Origin: Chitinophagaceae bacterium
GTDB taxonomy: Bacteria; Bacteroidota; Bacteroidia; Chitinophagales; Chitinophagaceae
NCBI GenBank assembly: GCA_023957125.1
Contig: JAMLHL010000010.1
Coordinates: 62,001-126,000 of the forward strand
Length of the DNA stretch: 64,000 bases
Reading direction: 5' to 3'
This document shows positions 18,491 to 26,784 of the stretch, piece after piece. The notes under the pieces were generated by a model. It worked only from the letters and a program-made list of their open reading frames with translations. It was not told the DNA's origin and ran no database searches. How positions within the stretch are numbered: the stretch's first letter is position 1; every line of letters starts with the position of its first letter. Both the position numbers and the translations under genes were made by a program.

Positions 18491-19729
18491 TTAAAACGCT
18501 GCACCCACCGTGTATTCCAGTTCCTCCCAGGCCAGCCGCCTTTGCTTTTGCAATTGATTTACCTGCCGGATGGCTGAATTGTAGTTCTCGAAGAAATCAA
18601 TGAATTCGAGCAGGGAAATATTCCCTTTATTGAAGTTCTCTATAACGCTCCGGTTCACTTCGGGGAAATCTTTGTCGAAGCTTTGCTGTGAGATGGCATA
18701 TTCTCTTTCCGCCTCTAAAAGCCTGCTGAAGGCGGATTGTATTTCAGCGGCGATCTCGTTTTGTTTGTAAACTTTATCCGCTTCCGCAGCTTTGACCTGC
18801 CAGTCGGCCGACTTTATATTGCCCTGGTTGCGGTTGAAAAAAGGGAGTTCCATACTTGCCCTGAGTGTAAACAGATGCGGTACATAATCCCCGTTCTGGT
18901 CGTATCCGGCACCCAGGGTAAGATCCGGGATTGCGAGCGCTTTTTGATAGCGATAATTCAATTCTTCGGTTTTCAGGCGGCTTTCCTGCAATCGCAGATC
19001 CGTTCGGTTTTGCTGTGCTTTTTCAAGCAGATCGCTCAATACCAGGTCAACTTTTTCCCGTGGCGGCTCCTTTACGGGAACAATAACCTTACCTGTGTCC
19101 GTCAGTAGTTGCAGCATTTGTTGCGCGTTAAGGGATTCCATAACAACGGCATTCCGGTCGGCGCTCAGTTGTATATATTCTGTTTTTAAACGGACCGCGT
19201 CTCTTAGCGGAACATTTTTCCTGGCAGCCTGTTCGTCATAAGCATCAATTATTTTTTTCAGTAGTTGTATTTGTTCATCAAATTTTTCTATCAGCTCGTT
19301 GGCATACAATACCGTAAAGAAATTCTGCCGGAGCTCATATCTAAGCGTGCGGAGCAACTCATATAATGCCAGCGTTTGATGGTGGGTTTGTTCTTTTGCC
19401 AGGAGCGCTCTTTTGTTTCTTTTCCCCGCCAGGGTGATCAACTGGTCAACCCCAAAGGATTTTTGTCCGTAAGCGCCTGCATCCAGCCATTTACGGCTAT
19501 TGCTGTAGGCGGCCACTTCTGCCGATAGTTCAGGGTTGTTATATAATTGCGCCTGTAATTCTTCAGCCTGTGCTGCCGACACCCGGTAGCGGGCCGAGAG
19601 CAGCAGCAGGTTATTTGTTAGAAAGGCCGCCTCTGCCTCCTTCAATGATAAAACAATACTGTCTTTGCTCTGTGCAGGTAAAACAAACGGCGATAGTATG
19701 AAGAAAACGATAAACAGGTTCCTTTTCAT
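18491..19729 (-). CDS. TolC-family outer membrane efflux protein (CzcC-like)
   Basis: The outer-membrane exit duct of the metal exporter. A signal peptide (MKRNLFIVFFILSPFVLPAQ) precedes two OEP repeats that are mostly alpha-helical, including a long coiled coil and LRLQESRLKTEELNYRYQKA in the second repeat. The length of 412 residues is typical of CzcC-type proteins. It precedes the adaptor by 36 bp on the same strand, and a hypothetical gene (19946-20323) lies 216 bp upstream. Confidence 0.88.
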   Translation of the reverse strand: MKRNLFIVFFILSPFVLPAQSKDSIVLSLKEAEAAFLTNNLLLLSARYRVSAAQAEELQAQLYNNPELSAEVAAYSNSRKWLDAGAYGQKSFGVDQLITLAGKRNKRALLAKEQTHHQTLALYELLRTLRYELRQNFFTVLYANELIEKFDEQIQLLKKIIDAYDEQAARKNVPLRDAVRLKTEYIQLSADRNAVVMESLNAQQMLQLLTDTGKVIVPVKEPPREKVDLVLSDLLEKAQQNRTDLRLQESRLKTEELNYRYQKALAIPDLTLGAGYDQNGDYVPHLFTLRASMELPFFNRNQGNIKSADWQVKAAEADKVYKQNEIAAEIQSAFSRLLEAEREYAISQQSFDKDFPEVNRSVIENFNKGNISLLEFIDFFENYNSAIRQVNQLQKQRRLAWEELEYTVGAAF

Positions 19730-19945
19730 GTGTATGATTTATTATTTCCAGTTCCTGCTGCGCAGCGGAATAGGGGATCCGGAACCCGGCGTGCTGTGAG
19801 GCAAACAGGTTCCTTCACCATGGGGCCAGCGAATAAACGCAGGGATTTATCTCTTTGGCTATGATTTGTTTTGACAATAGTATTAATGCCGTTGGAAAGA
19901 ACGGTTTCCTTCCCGGTCATTTACGCAAGCAATGCTGCCGGTTGG

Positions 19946-20323
19946 TCAGGCGATGGTATCGGGTGGGGGAGAAAACAGGGATTTGAATCCCGGGCAAAGT
20001 GCTCCGTCATTATAGATGTAAGGAAAAGATTGCTTTCTGAAAAAATTATAGTATTCGGTTAGTTTGCTCTTTTTTTCGGGGAGGGAAAAATCAATGACGA
20101 TATTCTTTTTCAAAGCCGTGGGATAGTCGTTGCCTTTCTGGTCCGGCAGGGACTGGTCGAAGATGCTGTCCATCAGCAGTTCTACAATGCTTTCAATTTC
20201 GAGAAACTGGTCTTTACTAAATGATTGTACCGGATGAGCCATAAAATCCGGAGCGTCAATGCTTGTGTTCAGGATAGACAAGGCAATGATCCAAAGCAGG
20301 ATATTTTGTAAGACGCGCCGCAT
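19946..20323 (-). CDS. hypothetical protein preceding the RND efflux operon
   Basis: A protein of 125 residues that I do not recognise. The start at 20323 (MRRVLQNILLWIIALS) gives a clean hydrophobic signal or anchor and lies just downstream of a TAnnTTTG box at 20336-20343; the open frame extends further upstream to 20383 but would place the anchor after 20 residues. After the signal come acidic and lysine-rich segments and a tyrosine-rich stretch (EYYNFFRKQSFPYIYND). No metal-binding motif is obvious. Its position, upstream of and co-directional with the three efflux genes, suggests a role in metal export or sensing, but this is inference from context only. Confidence 0.6.
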   Translation of the reverse strand: MRRVLQNILLWIIALSILNTSIDAPDFMAHPVQSFSKDQFLEIESIVELLMDSIFDQSLPDQKGNDYPTALKKNIVIDFSLPEKKSKLTEYYNFFRKQSFPYIYNDGALCPGFKSLFSPPPDTIA

Positions 20324-20335
20324 GACTTGAAGTGG

Positions 20336-20343
20336 CAAAGATA
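20336..20343 (-). promoter_or_regulatory. -7 promoter box TATCTTTG for the efflux operon
   Basis: Minus-strand TATCTTTG is an exact TAnnTTTG match ending 12 bases before the ATG at 20323. It supports that start, with a short leader, for the efflux operon. Confidence 0.5.
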
Positions 20344-20505
20344 TAAGATTAATACAGACACCTGTATGCGGTGGCTGTCTCAAGGATTTGTTAAAAAAAG
20401 GAATTTGGTTTAAGCTTCAAACTTCTGTTTTTGAATAAAAGCGGTTTTTCACCGTTTCATTTATGAACTGTCTTTATTTTCTTTGTTTTTATTTAATTTA
20501 GCTAC

Positions 20506-20727
20506 ATGAATAAGTTCAAACACTTTATTGAATGGCAGGTGTTTGGGGTTTGCTCCTATATTGGTGAAAAGATCGGAATAGCCAGCACTACTATCCGCAA
20601 ACACTTTATTTACGTGTCTTTACTTACGATGGGGTCGCCTATCATTATCTACATGTTTATCGCCTTTTGGGTAAATATCCGGAATTATATCTGGAGCAAA
20701 CGGCGGAATCCTCTCCGGAACAGTTAA
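20506..20727 (+). CDS. PspC-domain small membrane protein
   Basis: A 73-residue protein with the layout of Bacteroidota PspC-like proteins: an amphipathic start (WQVFGVCSYIGEKIGIA) and a single membrane helix (LLTMGSPIIIYMFIAFWVNI, residues 39-58), then a positively charged tail. Members in this phylum are often labelled PspC-family transcriptional regulators because of the phage-shock-protein C domain, but no regulatory function is shown here. It is monocistronic, with no partner pspA visible. The family assignment rests on length, hydrophobic pattern and the conserved SYIGEKIGIA-like segment. Confidence 0.7.
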   Translation: MNKFKHFIEWQVFGVCSYIGEKIGIASTTIRKHFIYVSLLTMGSPIIIYMFIAFWVNIRNYIWSKRRNPLRNS

Positions 20728-21071
20728 CGTATTTTTAGCGGCGAAGCAGCGCGTCATCATTTCTGCGGGTGTTCCTGAACTTGTAATATGTTTGGCGATC
20801 GTACAGCGGTACAAGCTACACTACGGGCGGGGATTGCAGTTCCATGGGCCTGGGTTGCCGGGTTCTTCATTGTAAAACTTCGTATTGTTCAATTGCAGTT
20901 TACGTATATCTACGTAGTAGATCCATGATTTTCTTTCAAAAACTCAAAAAACACAGGCCGGTACGCAATTTTAGCGCAGTGCTGCGTTATATATCCGACT
21001 TAGCAAATAAAGTGTGTTGTTAACTGCATTGTCTTATCAGGAAAAACACATTAGTTCTGTGAAAAACCCAA
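20728..21071. other. gene-free stretch after pspC-like gene
   Basis: No supported coding region is seen in these 344 bases on either strand; short frames here have no start context or recognisable product. The following stretch (21072-21254) holds a degenerate repeat and a terminator. A GTG-initiated frame from about 21014 reads through the repeat as about 50 codons of a basic peptide; nothing supports its translation. Confidence 0.5.
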
Positions 21072-21201
21072 ATCCAACATCCGTTGTAAAAACCAAAAGA
21101 TCCAATTGTCCATTGAAATCCAAAAATCCAAGCATCGCTATGACTAACCCCAAATCCAGGATCTATTGAAAAACCGAAGTCCAGTTATCCATTGAAAAAA
21201 C
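21072..21201 (+). ncRNA. candidate repeat-structured RNA (five degenerate 23-28 nt units)
   Basis: Five units start with ATCCA or GTCCA at 21072, 21100, 21126, 21154 and 21179, with lengths 28, 26, 28, 25 and 23. The shared pattern is roughly RTCCAnnnATCCATTGAAAAACC, weakest in unit three. A strong terminator follows at 21210. The strand is poor in G. This could be a small untranslated RNA, a repeated protein-binding site, or the decayed remains of a coding region; only the repeat and terminator are seen directly. Confidence 0.35.
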
Positions 21202-21209
21202 ATCCTATG

Positions 21210-21254
21210 AAAGCTCCTGATCCTCTATCCTAATGATTCGGGAGCTTTTTTTTT
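21210..21254 (+). terminator. intrinsic terminator, 11-bp stem and nine T residues
   Basis: AAAGCTCCTGA pairs with TTCGGGAGCTTT (one G-U pair), and the stem runs into a T tract of nine. It points to transcription from the left. The opposite-strand U-tract is poor, so it is mainly a plus-strand terminator. Confidence 0.8.
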
Positions 21255-21263
21255 CTTATCTGA

Positions 21264-21728
21264 TTATCTGAAATCCAACTTCTCTTTTTGTTCATACCGG
21301 ATGGGCCGGGTAAAAAACACCCCGGATCTCCCCACCCTGATATTCCCTTCAAGCCGGATCAGCACCGAGTCCTTCATGCTCATTGCGAGCACATTGTTGA
21401 GCATATTGCTGAAATTGACCTGCACAGAGAGAGGGATCAGGAAGGTATCCAACTTCCGGATGTGAATGACGGAATCCAGTTCGGTATGTCCTAAAAGACG
21501 GTTATCAACATAGATGTCCAGGTCTCCCGATTTAAAAATAAGATTTGATTTGTTGGGATTGTACAGTCGGATGTCCGCTGAAACGGTGGGACGAAGAATG
21601 TCTTTTGTTCCGATTTTCAGGTTTTCGGCATTTATAAATTCAGGGGGAGAAAGCTGCTTACAGGAAGAAATTCCTATTCCCAGGAATAGCCCGGAGAGGT
21701 GTAATACCCGTTTTATTTTCATCTGCAT
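21264..21728 (-). CDS. LEA type 2 family lipoprotein
   Basis: A 154-residue lipoprotein whose signal (KRVLHLSGLFLGIGISSC) ends in a lipobox Cys. The mature part resembles LEA-2/WHy domains: an immunoglobulin-like beta-sandwich with a conserved pattern near RLYNPNKSNLIFKSGDLDI and DTFLIPLSVQVNFSNML. Such proteins are common in Bacteroidota, with no defined role; a membrane-periphery function is inferred. Two starts are possible (21728 and the ATG two codons later at 21722). It stands alone, oriented against the terminator at 21210. Confidence 0.7.
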   Translation of the reverse strand: MQMKIKRVLHLSGLFLGIGISSCKQLSPPEFINAENLKIGTKDILRPTVSADIRLYNPNKSNLIFKSGDLDIYVDNRLLGHTELDSVIHIRKLDTFLIPLSVQVNFSNMLNNVLAMSMKDSVLIRLEGNIRVGRSGVFFTRPIRYEQKEKLDFR

Positions 21729-22021
21729 GTATTATCGGCAATAGGGTGCAAGATAGCTCCCTGGCAGGATTTTGCGAAAAAAAGAGCGTTAAACTATCTG
21801 CAAAGGACAACTAAATTTGTTAGTTTTACAGACTGAAATTTTGTCCGGTTTAGAAATATTTATAATCTAATATTTTTAGTAATCAATATTTATTATAACA
21901 TATTAATTATCAATATATTATAATTGGTTATTTGAATAAGGTATATAAATATATGGATGCTATTTCAGGCTTATATTATGAAATTCATCTGAACCTGAAT
22001 GGATAACTGATAATTCTCTAT

Positions 22022-22642
22022 ATGTCTATATTAATAATTGATTTACAATATCTTGCAAGTATTATCGAATATAAAAATTTAATTAATAGTAGTTATATAA
22101 AAATTGAACAATATGAACGCTGGCAAAAAACGGGATTCCGGAACCGCTGCGTCATTGCCGGTGCCAACGGATTGCTGAATCTGAGCGTTCCCATAATGGG
22201 TGGACGGCATTCCGGAAAATGGATACGGGAGGTGGGCATTGACAACAGCCGGAATTGGCAAACCATCCATTGGCGATCTATAGTTTCGGCTTATAACCGC
22301 TCCCCATGGTTTGAGTTTTACAGGGATGAATTGGCTGTTTTTTTTCATACCCGGTATGAATTATTATGGAACTGGAATCTTGATCTCCTGTTCTGGGTCT
22401 TAAAAAAATTGGGGTGCGAAACGGAAATTGGTTTTACTGACGGTTGGCAAAATGAATATCCCGGGGATCAATTCCGGGATTTCCGGAACCGGGTATTGCC
22501 GAAAAACTATAGTTCCTTTGCCGCCGATTGTCCCCGGTATCGGCAGGTTTTTGAAGACAGGTTGGGTTTCCAGGCCAATCTGAGCATTCTCGATCTTTTG
22601 TTTTGCACGGGCCCGGATGCCGGTCGTTTGTTGAAAGAGTGA
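22022..22642 (+). CDS. WbqC-family protein
   Basis: A protein of 206 residues of the WbqC-like family, found beside polysaccharide and nucleotide-sugar genes. Family landmarks include YERWQKTGFRNRC at about 35-47, LSVPIMGG, the tryptophan-rich WQTIHWRSIVSAYNRSPWF and FYRDELAVFF. The first 35 or so codons are very AT-rich, as is the 180 bases upstream, and composition then returns to normal. Biochemical function is not established; an acyl or sugar transfer role has been proposed only by context. It is monocistronic. Confidence 0.8.
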   Translation: MSILIIDLQYLASIIEYKNLINSSYIKIEQYERWQKTGFRNRCVIAGANGLLNLSVPIMGGRHSGKWIREVGIDNSRNWQTIHWRSIVSAYNRSPWFEFYRDELAVFFHTRYELLWNWNLDLLFWVLKKLGCETEIGFTDGWQNEYPGDQFRDFRNRVLPKNYSSFAADCPRYRQVFEDRLGFQANLSILDLLFCTGPDAGRLLKE

Positions 22643-22654
22643 GGCAGAATGCGA

Positions 22655-22790
22655 TGCCGGGTGGGTGTATCCCATATTTTCGCAGGCGGGTGAGACACCC
22701 GCCTGTAGAACTCACTACCGGTCGGTGTCCCACCGACCGGAATGCCGCAGATGGAGCGAAAATATGGGATGCATTCTGCCGGGTGAGTGT
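22655..22790 (+). repeat. family A palindromic repeat, fullest copy (MITE-like), with flanking direct repeats
   Basis: An element bounded by perfect 15-bp inverted repeats, ATCCCATATTTTCGC (22669-22683) and its complement at 22756-22770. Inside are two hairpins, CAGGCGGGTG-AGA-CACCCGCCTG and CCGGTCGGTG-TCC-CACCGACCGG. Outside, TGCCGGGTGGGTGT (22655-22668) and TGCCGGGTGAGTGT (22777-22790) are 13/14 direct repeats. It occupies the gap between wbqC and the aldose epimerase gene. Confidence 0.75.
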
Positions 22791-22934
22791 GGCTGTTCTA
22801 AAGCCTTCGTTCAACAGCGGGGAACGATGCCAACAGAAGTTTGCACAGCAAGGGGAGCCCGTTCCCCGGAAATATTGTGAACCGAAATTTTAAAAATCAC
22901 CTACATTTATGGTCTCAAAAACTCCTTTAATCCT

Positions 22935-23801
22935 ATGTTTACCTTTGAGAATGAGGTTTTGCGCATTGTGGTCAGAGAAAAAGGCGCTGAATTGGTGCGA
23001 CTCTTTCATAAACAACATAATATAGACTATTTATGGAACGGGAACCCCGTTTTTTGGGGACGTCACTCCCCGGTTTTGTTTCCCATAGTGGGAGCCTTAA
23101 AAAATGACAGTTTCCATTATAAGGGAAAAACATACCGGATGGGCAGGCACGGGTTTGCCAGGGATATGCCGTTTACGTTGTGTGCTGCCGATAAATCCGC
23201 TTTATGTCTGAGATTGGAAAGTACCCCCTCCACTTTGGAAAAATTCCCCTTTCCTTTTGTTTTTGACCTGATTTACCAATTAGATGCAAATGAGTTGACC
23301 GTTACTTACCAGATAGAAAACCCCGGCAGGGAAGAGATGTATTTTTCGGTAGGTGGTCATCCGGCTTTTAAGATTCCGCTAACGGCTGATACGGTATATG
23401 ATGATTATTTCCTGGAGTTTAGTGAGACAGAACGGGCATACCGGTGGCCGATTTCAGCAGCCGGGCTGATAGAAAACCGGCCCGAGCTTCTTTTGGACGA
23501 GTCGAAAATCCTGCCGCTGAGCAAGCCCCTGTTTTACCGGGATGCCCTGGTGTTGAAAAACCTGCGGTCGAAGATGGTTCGTTTGCGTTGCACCAAACAC
23601 AACCAGGAGCTGGAATTTGATTTTCATGAATTTCCCTACCTGGGGATCTGGGCTGCGCGGGATGCTGATTTCGTTTGTATAGAACCCTGGTGCGGCCTGG
23701 CGGATAGCATTGACAGCGATCAGCAGTTGAAGGATAAGGAAGGGATCATCCGTTTGAAGCCGGGACAGGTTTTTACAAGAAAATGGTCCTGCCGGGTTTA
23801 A
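22935..23801 (+). CDS. aldose 1-epimerase family protein (LacX-like)
   Basis: A mutarotase-fold protein of 288 residues that should interconvert sugar anomers or bind a sugar phosphate. Conserved landmarks are LWNGNPVFWGRHSPVLFP, HGFARDMPF (probable catalytic histidine), VGGHPAFKIPL (second histidine) and the late CIEPWCGLAD segment with the acidic residue. There is no signal peptide, so it is cytoplasmic. It is 292 bp from wbqC across a repeat and is followed 154 bp later by lysA. LacX-like rather than GalM-like length fits. Confidence 0.85.
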   Translation: MFTFENEVLRIVVREKGAELVRLFHKQHNIDYLWNGNPVFWGRHSPVLFPIVGALKNDSFHYKGKTYRMGRHGFARDMPFTLCAADKSALCLRLESTPSTLEKFPFPFVFDLIYQLDANELTVTYQIENPGREEMYFSVGGHPAFKIPLTADTVYDDYFLEFSETERAYRWPISAAGLIENRPELLLDESKILPLSKPLFYRDALVLKNLRSKMVRLRCTKHNQELEFDFHEFPYLGIWAARDADFVCIEPWCGLADSIDSDQQLKDKEGIIRLKPGQVFTRKWSCRV

Positions 23802-23955
23802 TTCTCCCGGTACGGAAACGGAGAGCCGCCCGCTGCTTTCCACCCGGTAAAATCTTATCCTTATTTTCTTTCAGCTTTAAGGCTATTACAGTATTTTCGC
23901 AGTCTGAATACATTCGGCTTTTAAAGCATAAAACAGTCCGGAAACCTCAAATCTT

Positions 23956-25173
23956 ATGCCGCAAGTTTTAACCCATCAGCAATTACTGGAAACAGCAAAG
24001 GAATTTGGTACCCCTTTATATGTGTATCATGCCGAAAGGATCACGGAGCAATATCTTCGCCTGAAAGAAGCTTTCAGGGAAACCAACGCCAGCTTTTTTT
24101 ATGCATGCAAAGCGCTGACGAATGTGAATATCCTGAGACATATCCGGCAGATCGGGTGCAATGTAGATTGCAGTTCTGTTAATGAAGTAAAGCTCGCTTT
24201 ATCCGCCGGGTTTGAGCCCGCCCGTATTTTATATACATCCAATAATATTGCTTTCAGCGAAATAACAGAAGCGGTTGGTCTGGGAGTGAACATTAATATT
24301 GATAGTCTTTCCAATCTCCGGAAATTTGCCGATCAATACGGGCATAGTTACCCCGTTGGCGTTCGCTTACGCCCGAATATTATGGCGGGAGGAAATATCA
24401 AAATTTCCACCGGGCACGGCAAAAGCAAGTTTGGGATACCGGTGGAAGATATAGATAAGGTGATAGATCTGATCAGAGAGAAGGATCTGCAGATACGGAC
24501 GCTTCATATTCACACCGGAAGCGAAATAAAAGATGTGGAAGTGTTTGTGAAAGGGATTGAAGTGCTGTTTGACCTGGCGCCCCGGTTTCCCGCACTGAAA
24601 ACGATTGACCTCGGCGGTGGAATTAAGGTGCCCTACAAGCCGGGGGAAGAAGGAACGGATGTGGCATTGCTGGGTAAAAGAGTGAAAGAGGAGTTTGAGG
24701 GTTTTGCTGAAAAAACGGGCAGGAGGTTGCAGGTATGGTTCGAGCCCGGCAAGTTTTTGGTGAGTGAAGCCGGTTACCTGATTGTGCAGACCACCGTGTT
24801 GAAACAATCGGGCGCGACCTGTTTTGTGGGGGTAGACAGCGGGCTCAATCATTTGATCCGCCCTATGTTTTATGGTTCCTATCATCACATTGAGAATATA
24901 TCAAACAATTCGGGAGCCTTGCGGCCGTATCATATTGTGGGTAATATCTGTGAAACAGACAGTTTTGCCGAAGATCGCATGGTGGCTGAGATCCGGGAAG
25001 GAGATTACCTGGTATTATACAATGCGGGCGCCTACGGATTTGAAATGGCATCCAATTATAATGCAAGATTTAAACCCGCGGAAGTGCTGGTAAAGGACAA
25101 TAAGGCCCAACTGATCAGAAGGCGTGATACCTTGGATGATTTGTTGGCCACTCAGCTTATTTTAAAAGATTGA
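23956..25173 (+). CDS. lysA: diaminopimelate decarboxylase
   Basis: LysA decarboxylates meso-diaminopimelate to lysine using PLP. The PLP lysine is in FYACKALTN (K52), with HTGSEIKD, the glycine-rich LGGGIKVPY (phosphate contact) and the dimer-donated cysteine in GNICETDSFAED. The late YNAGAYGFEMASNYN segment completes the substrate site. A length of 405 residues is typical. It begins 154 bp after the aldose epimerase and is probably transcribed on its own; a TATTTTCG box lies upstream. Confidence 0.95.
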   Translation: MPQVLTHQQLLETAKEFGTPLYVYHAERITEQYLRLKEAFRETNASFFYACKALTNVNILRHIRQIGCNVDCSSVNEVKLALSAGFEPARILYTSNNIAFSEITEAVGLGVNINIDSLSNLRKFADQYGHSYPVGVRLRPNIMAGGNIKISTGHGKSKFGIPVEDIDKVIDLIREKDLQIRTLHIHTGSEIKDVEVFVKGIEVLFDLAPRFPALKTIDLGGGIKVPYKPGEEGTDVALLGKRVKEEFEGFAEKTGRRLQVWFEPGKFLVSEAGYLIVQTTVLKQSGATCFVGVDSGLNHLIRPMFYGSYHHIENISNNSGALRPYHIVGNICETDSFAEDRMVAEIREGDYLVLYNAGAYGFEMASNYNARFKPAEVLVKDNKAQLIRRRDTLDDLLATQLILKD

Positions 25174-25206
25174 CGTATCTTCCGGCAAAGCTCCTGACTC
25201 TAATGT

Positions 25207-26712
25207 ATGATAGCAATGAGGCGATTCTTTTTTTTATTCCTGTTTATATACCTGGCGGCACCGGCGGATGCCGGAGAAACGGCGGCCACCATCACGTTAA
25301 AAGTAAAGAATGGTAAAAAAGCATCCATTGCTTTTACCCTGCCGGTGAATCATACCGTTTTTTGGGGAGCGGTACGGGAAGATACGCTCAACGGAGAAAA
25401 CTACCATATTGTATTAACCGAAGCACAAACGGGTTTTGTGGATATCCGGATCATGAATTTTACCATCCGGCTTTTTGTGCAAAGAGGAGATAATCTCCGG
25501 TTGTACATAGATGAAGACAATACGGAGCGTCCCCTGGCCATAGAGGGCAATAATAAAGCCGGGCAGGAAGCTTTTACTTCCCTGGAACTGCCTTACCCGG
25601 GCAACCTGGTGCCGCGTTACAAAGGAGACAGCACTGCTGTTTTGCTGGAGCAACATGTAGCAACGGATAAGAAAGTGCGGCTCAACCTGTTTAAAGTGCT
25701 GTACGACGAGAAGAAGATAGATAAGGCTTTTATGGAATTTATGCAGTTGAACCTCGACTATTACCATGCGTCGGTGCTGTCAGAGGTGATATCCGGAAGA
25801 TATGCTTTAACCTTACTTCCGGAAGATCATCCGGGATACAACCCGGTTTTCCCGGCCGATTTTGCTGTTTTATGGGAAGAACTGTATAAGGAATACCCGG
25901 TTAATAATATAGCCGCGCTCAAAACTTTTGGATACAACCCCGGGTTCACCTCCTATGCCGGTAATTATATCGGTAGTTATCTTAGCTGGATCCGGAATAA
26001 AAATAAAGTGGTTCATGCGGTGTCCCGTAATGCTTCAACAGAGTTGAACGAAACTTTTGAGTCCATCCGAAACAATCTTTTGCCTGCCGTGGCGGAATAT
26101 TTAGAAGCCGGTATCTTATTTACAGAGCTGGGCAATGAACAGCATTTTTCGGATTTAGTGAAGTATGCGGATCATTTCAGAAGTCAGTATCCCAAGAGTG
26201 GCTATATTGCCTACCTGGAGCCGCTGATTGAAAAAGCCAATACTTATTATGATAAGGTAAAAGGAGAGTTTTTGCCGGAGCAGAAACTGTTACCGGGCTA
26301 CAGCAGTATCAATTCTTTCGGAGAGCTGATGGCTCCCTTTAAAGGAAAAGTGGTTTTTATTGAGTTCTGGGCAAGTTGGTGTATTACCTGCAAAGATCAG
26401 TTTGATCACGAAGATGATCTCAACAGGTTTTTACAATCGAAAGGAGTGGAGCATCTGTTCATTTCTGTGGATAATGACTTACAGGATACGAAATGGAAGG
26501 AACTGATCAAATATTATAACCTCCGGGGCAGCCATATAAGGGCTAATGAAAGTTTATTGCGGGATTTGTCACGCATTTTCTGGCAGGGGAAAGGGTATGC
26601 ATTGCCGTTATATGTAATACTCAATCGTACCGGATACATTGTTGAATCTGACGCTCCCCGGCCATCCGAAAAAAGAAAATTGTATTCGGAGATCGGGAAG
26701 TATGCGGATTAG
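25207..26712 (+). CDS. TlpA-like periplasmic thioredoxin-fold protein
   Basis: An exported protein of 501 residues: a signal peptide (RRFFFLFLFIYLAAPADAG), an N-terminal region of about 330 residues without a known catalytic motif (DUF4369-like in part), and a C-terminal thioredoxin fold whose active site is FWASWCITCKDQF (C392, C395). This is the architecture of many Bacteroidota redox or cytochrome-assembly proteins. The start at 25207 could instead be the ATG three codons later (25216); both keep the signal. It follows lysA by 33 bp and might be co-transcribed, though the functions do not match. Confidence 0.8.
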   Translation: MIAMRRFFFLFLFIYLAAPADAGETAATITLKVKNGKKASIAFTLPVNHTVFWGAVREDTLNGENYHIVLTEAQTGFVDIRIMNFTIRLFVQRGDNLRLYIDEDNTERPLAIEGNNKAGQEAFTSLELPYPGNLVPRYKGDSTAVLLEQHVATDKKVRLNLFKVLYDEKKIDKAFMEFMQLNLDYYHASVLSEVISGRYALTLLPEDHPGYNPVFPADFAVLWEELYKEYPVNNIAALKTFGYNPGFTSYAGNYIGSYLSWIRNKNKVVHAVSRNASTELNETFESIRNNLLPAVAEYLEAGILFTELGNEQHFSDLVKYADHFRSQYPKSGYIAYLEPLIEKANTYYDKVKGEFLPEQKLLPGYSSINSFGELMAPFKGKVVFIEFWASWCITCKDQFDHEDDLNRFLQSKGVEHLFISVDNDLQDTKWKELIKYYNLRGSHIRANESLLRDLSRIFWQGKGYALPLYVILNRTGYIVESDAPRPSEKRKLYSEIGKYAD

Positions 26713-26784
26713 AATGCGGTGGATATGAAGATGGTGAAGAAACGGGGATTTATTTTTATTTTGTGATCGCTAAATATTACTTTT

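Noticed and set aside
19726..19920. 64-codon minus-strand frame between the hypothetical and TolC-like genes
   Set aside because: No hydrophobic pattern, no recognised domain and it overlaps the TolC start; treated as chance.
20620..20814. Minus-strand 64-codon frame next to the pspC-like gene
   Set aside because: It overlaps the pspC-like gene antisense and shows no family; considered a shadow frame.
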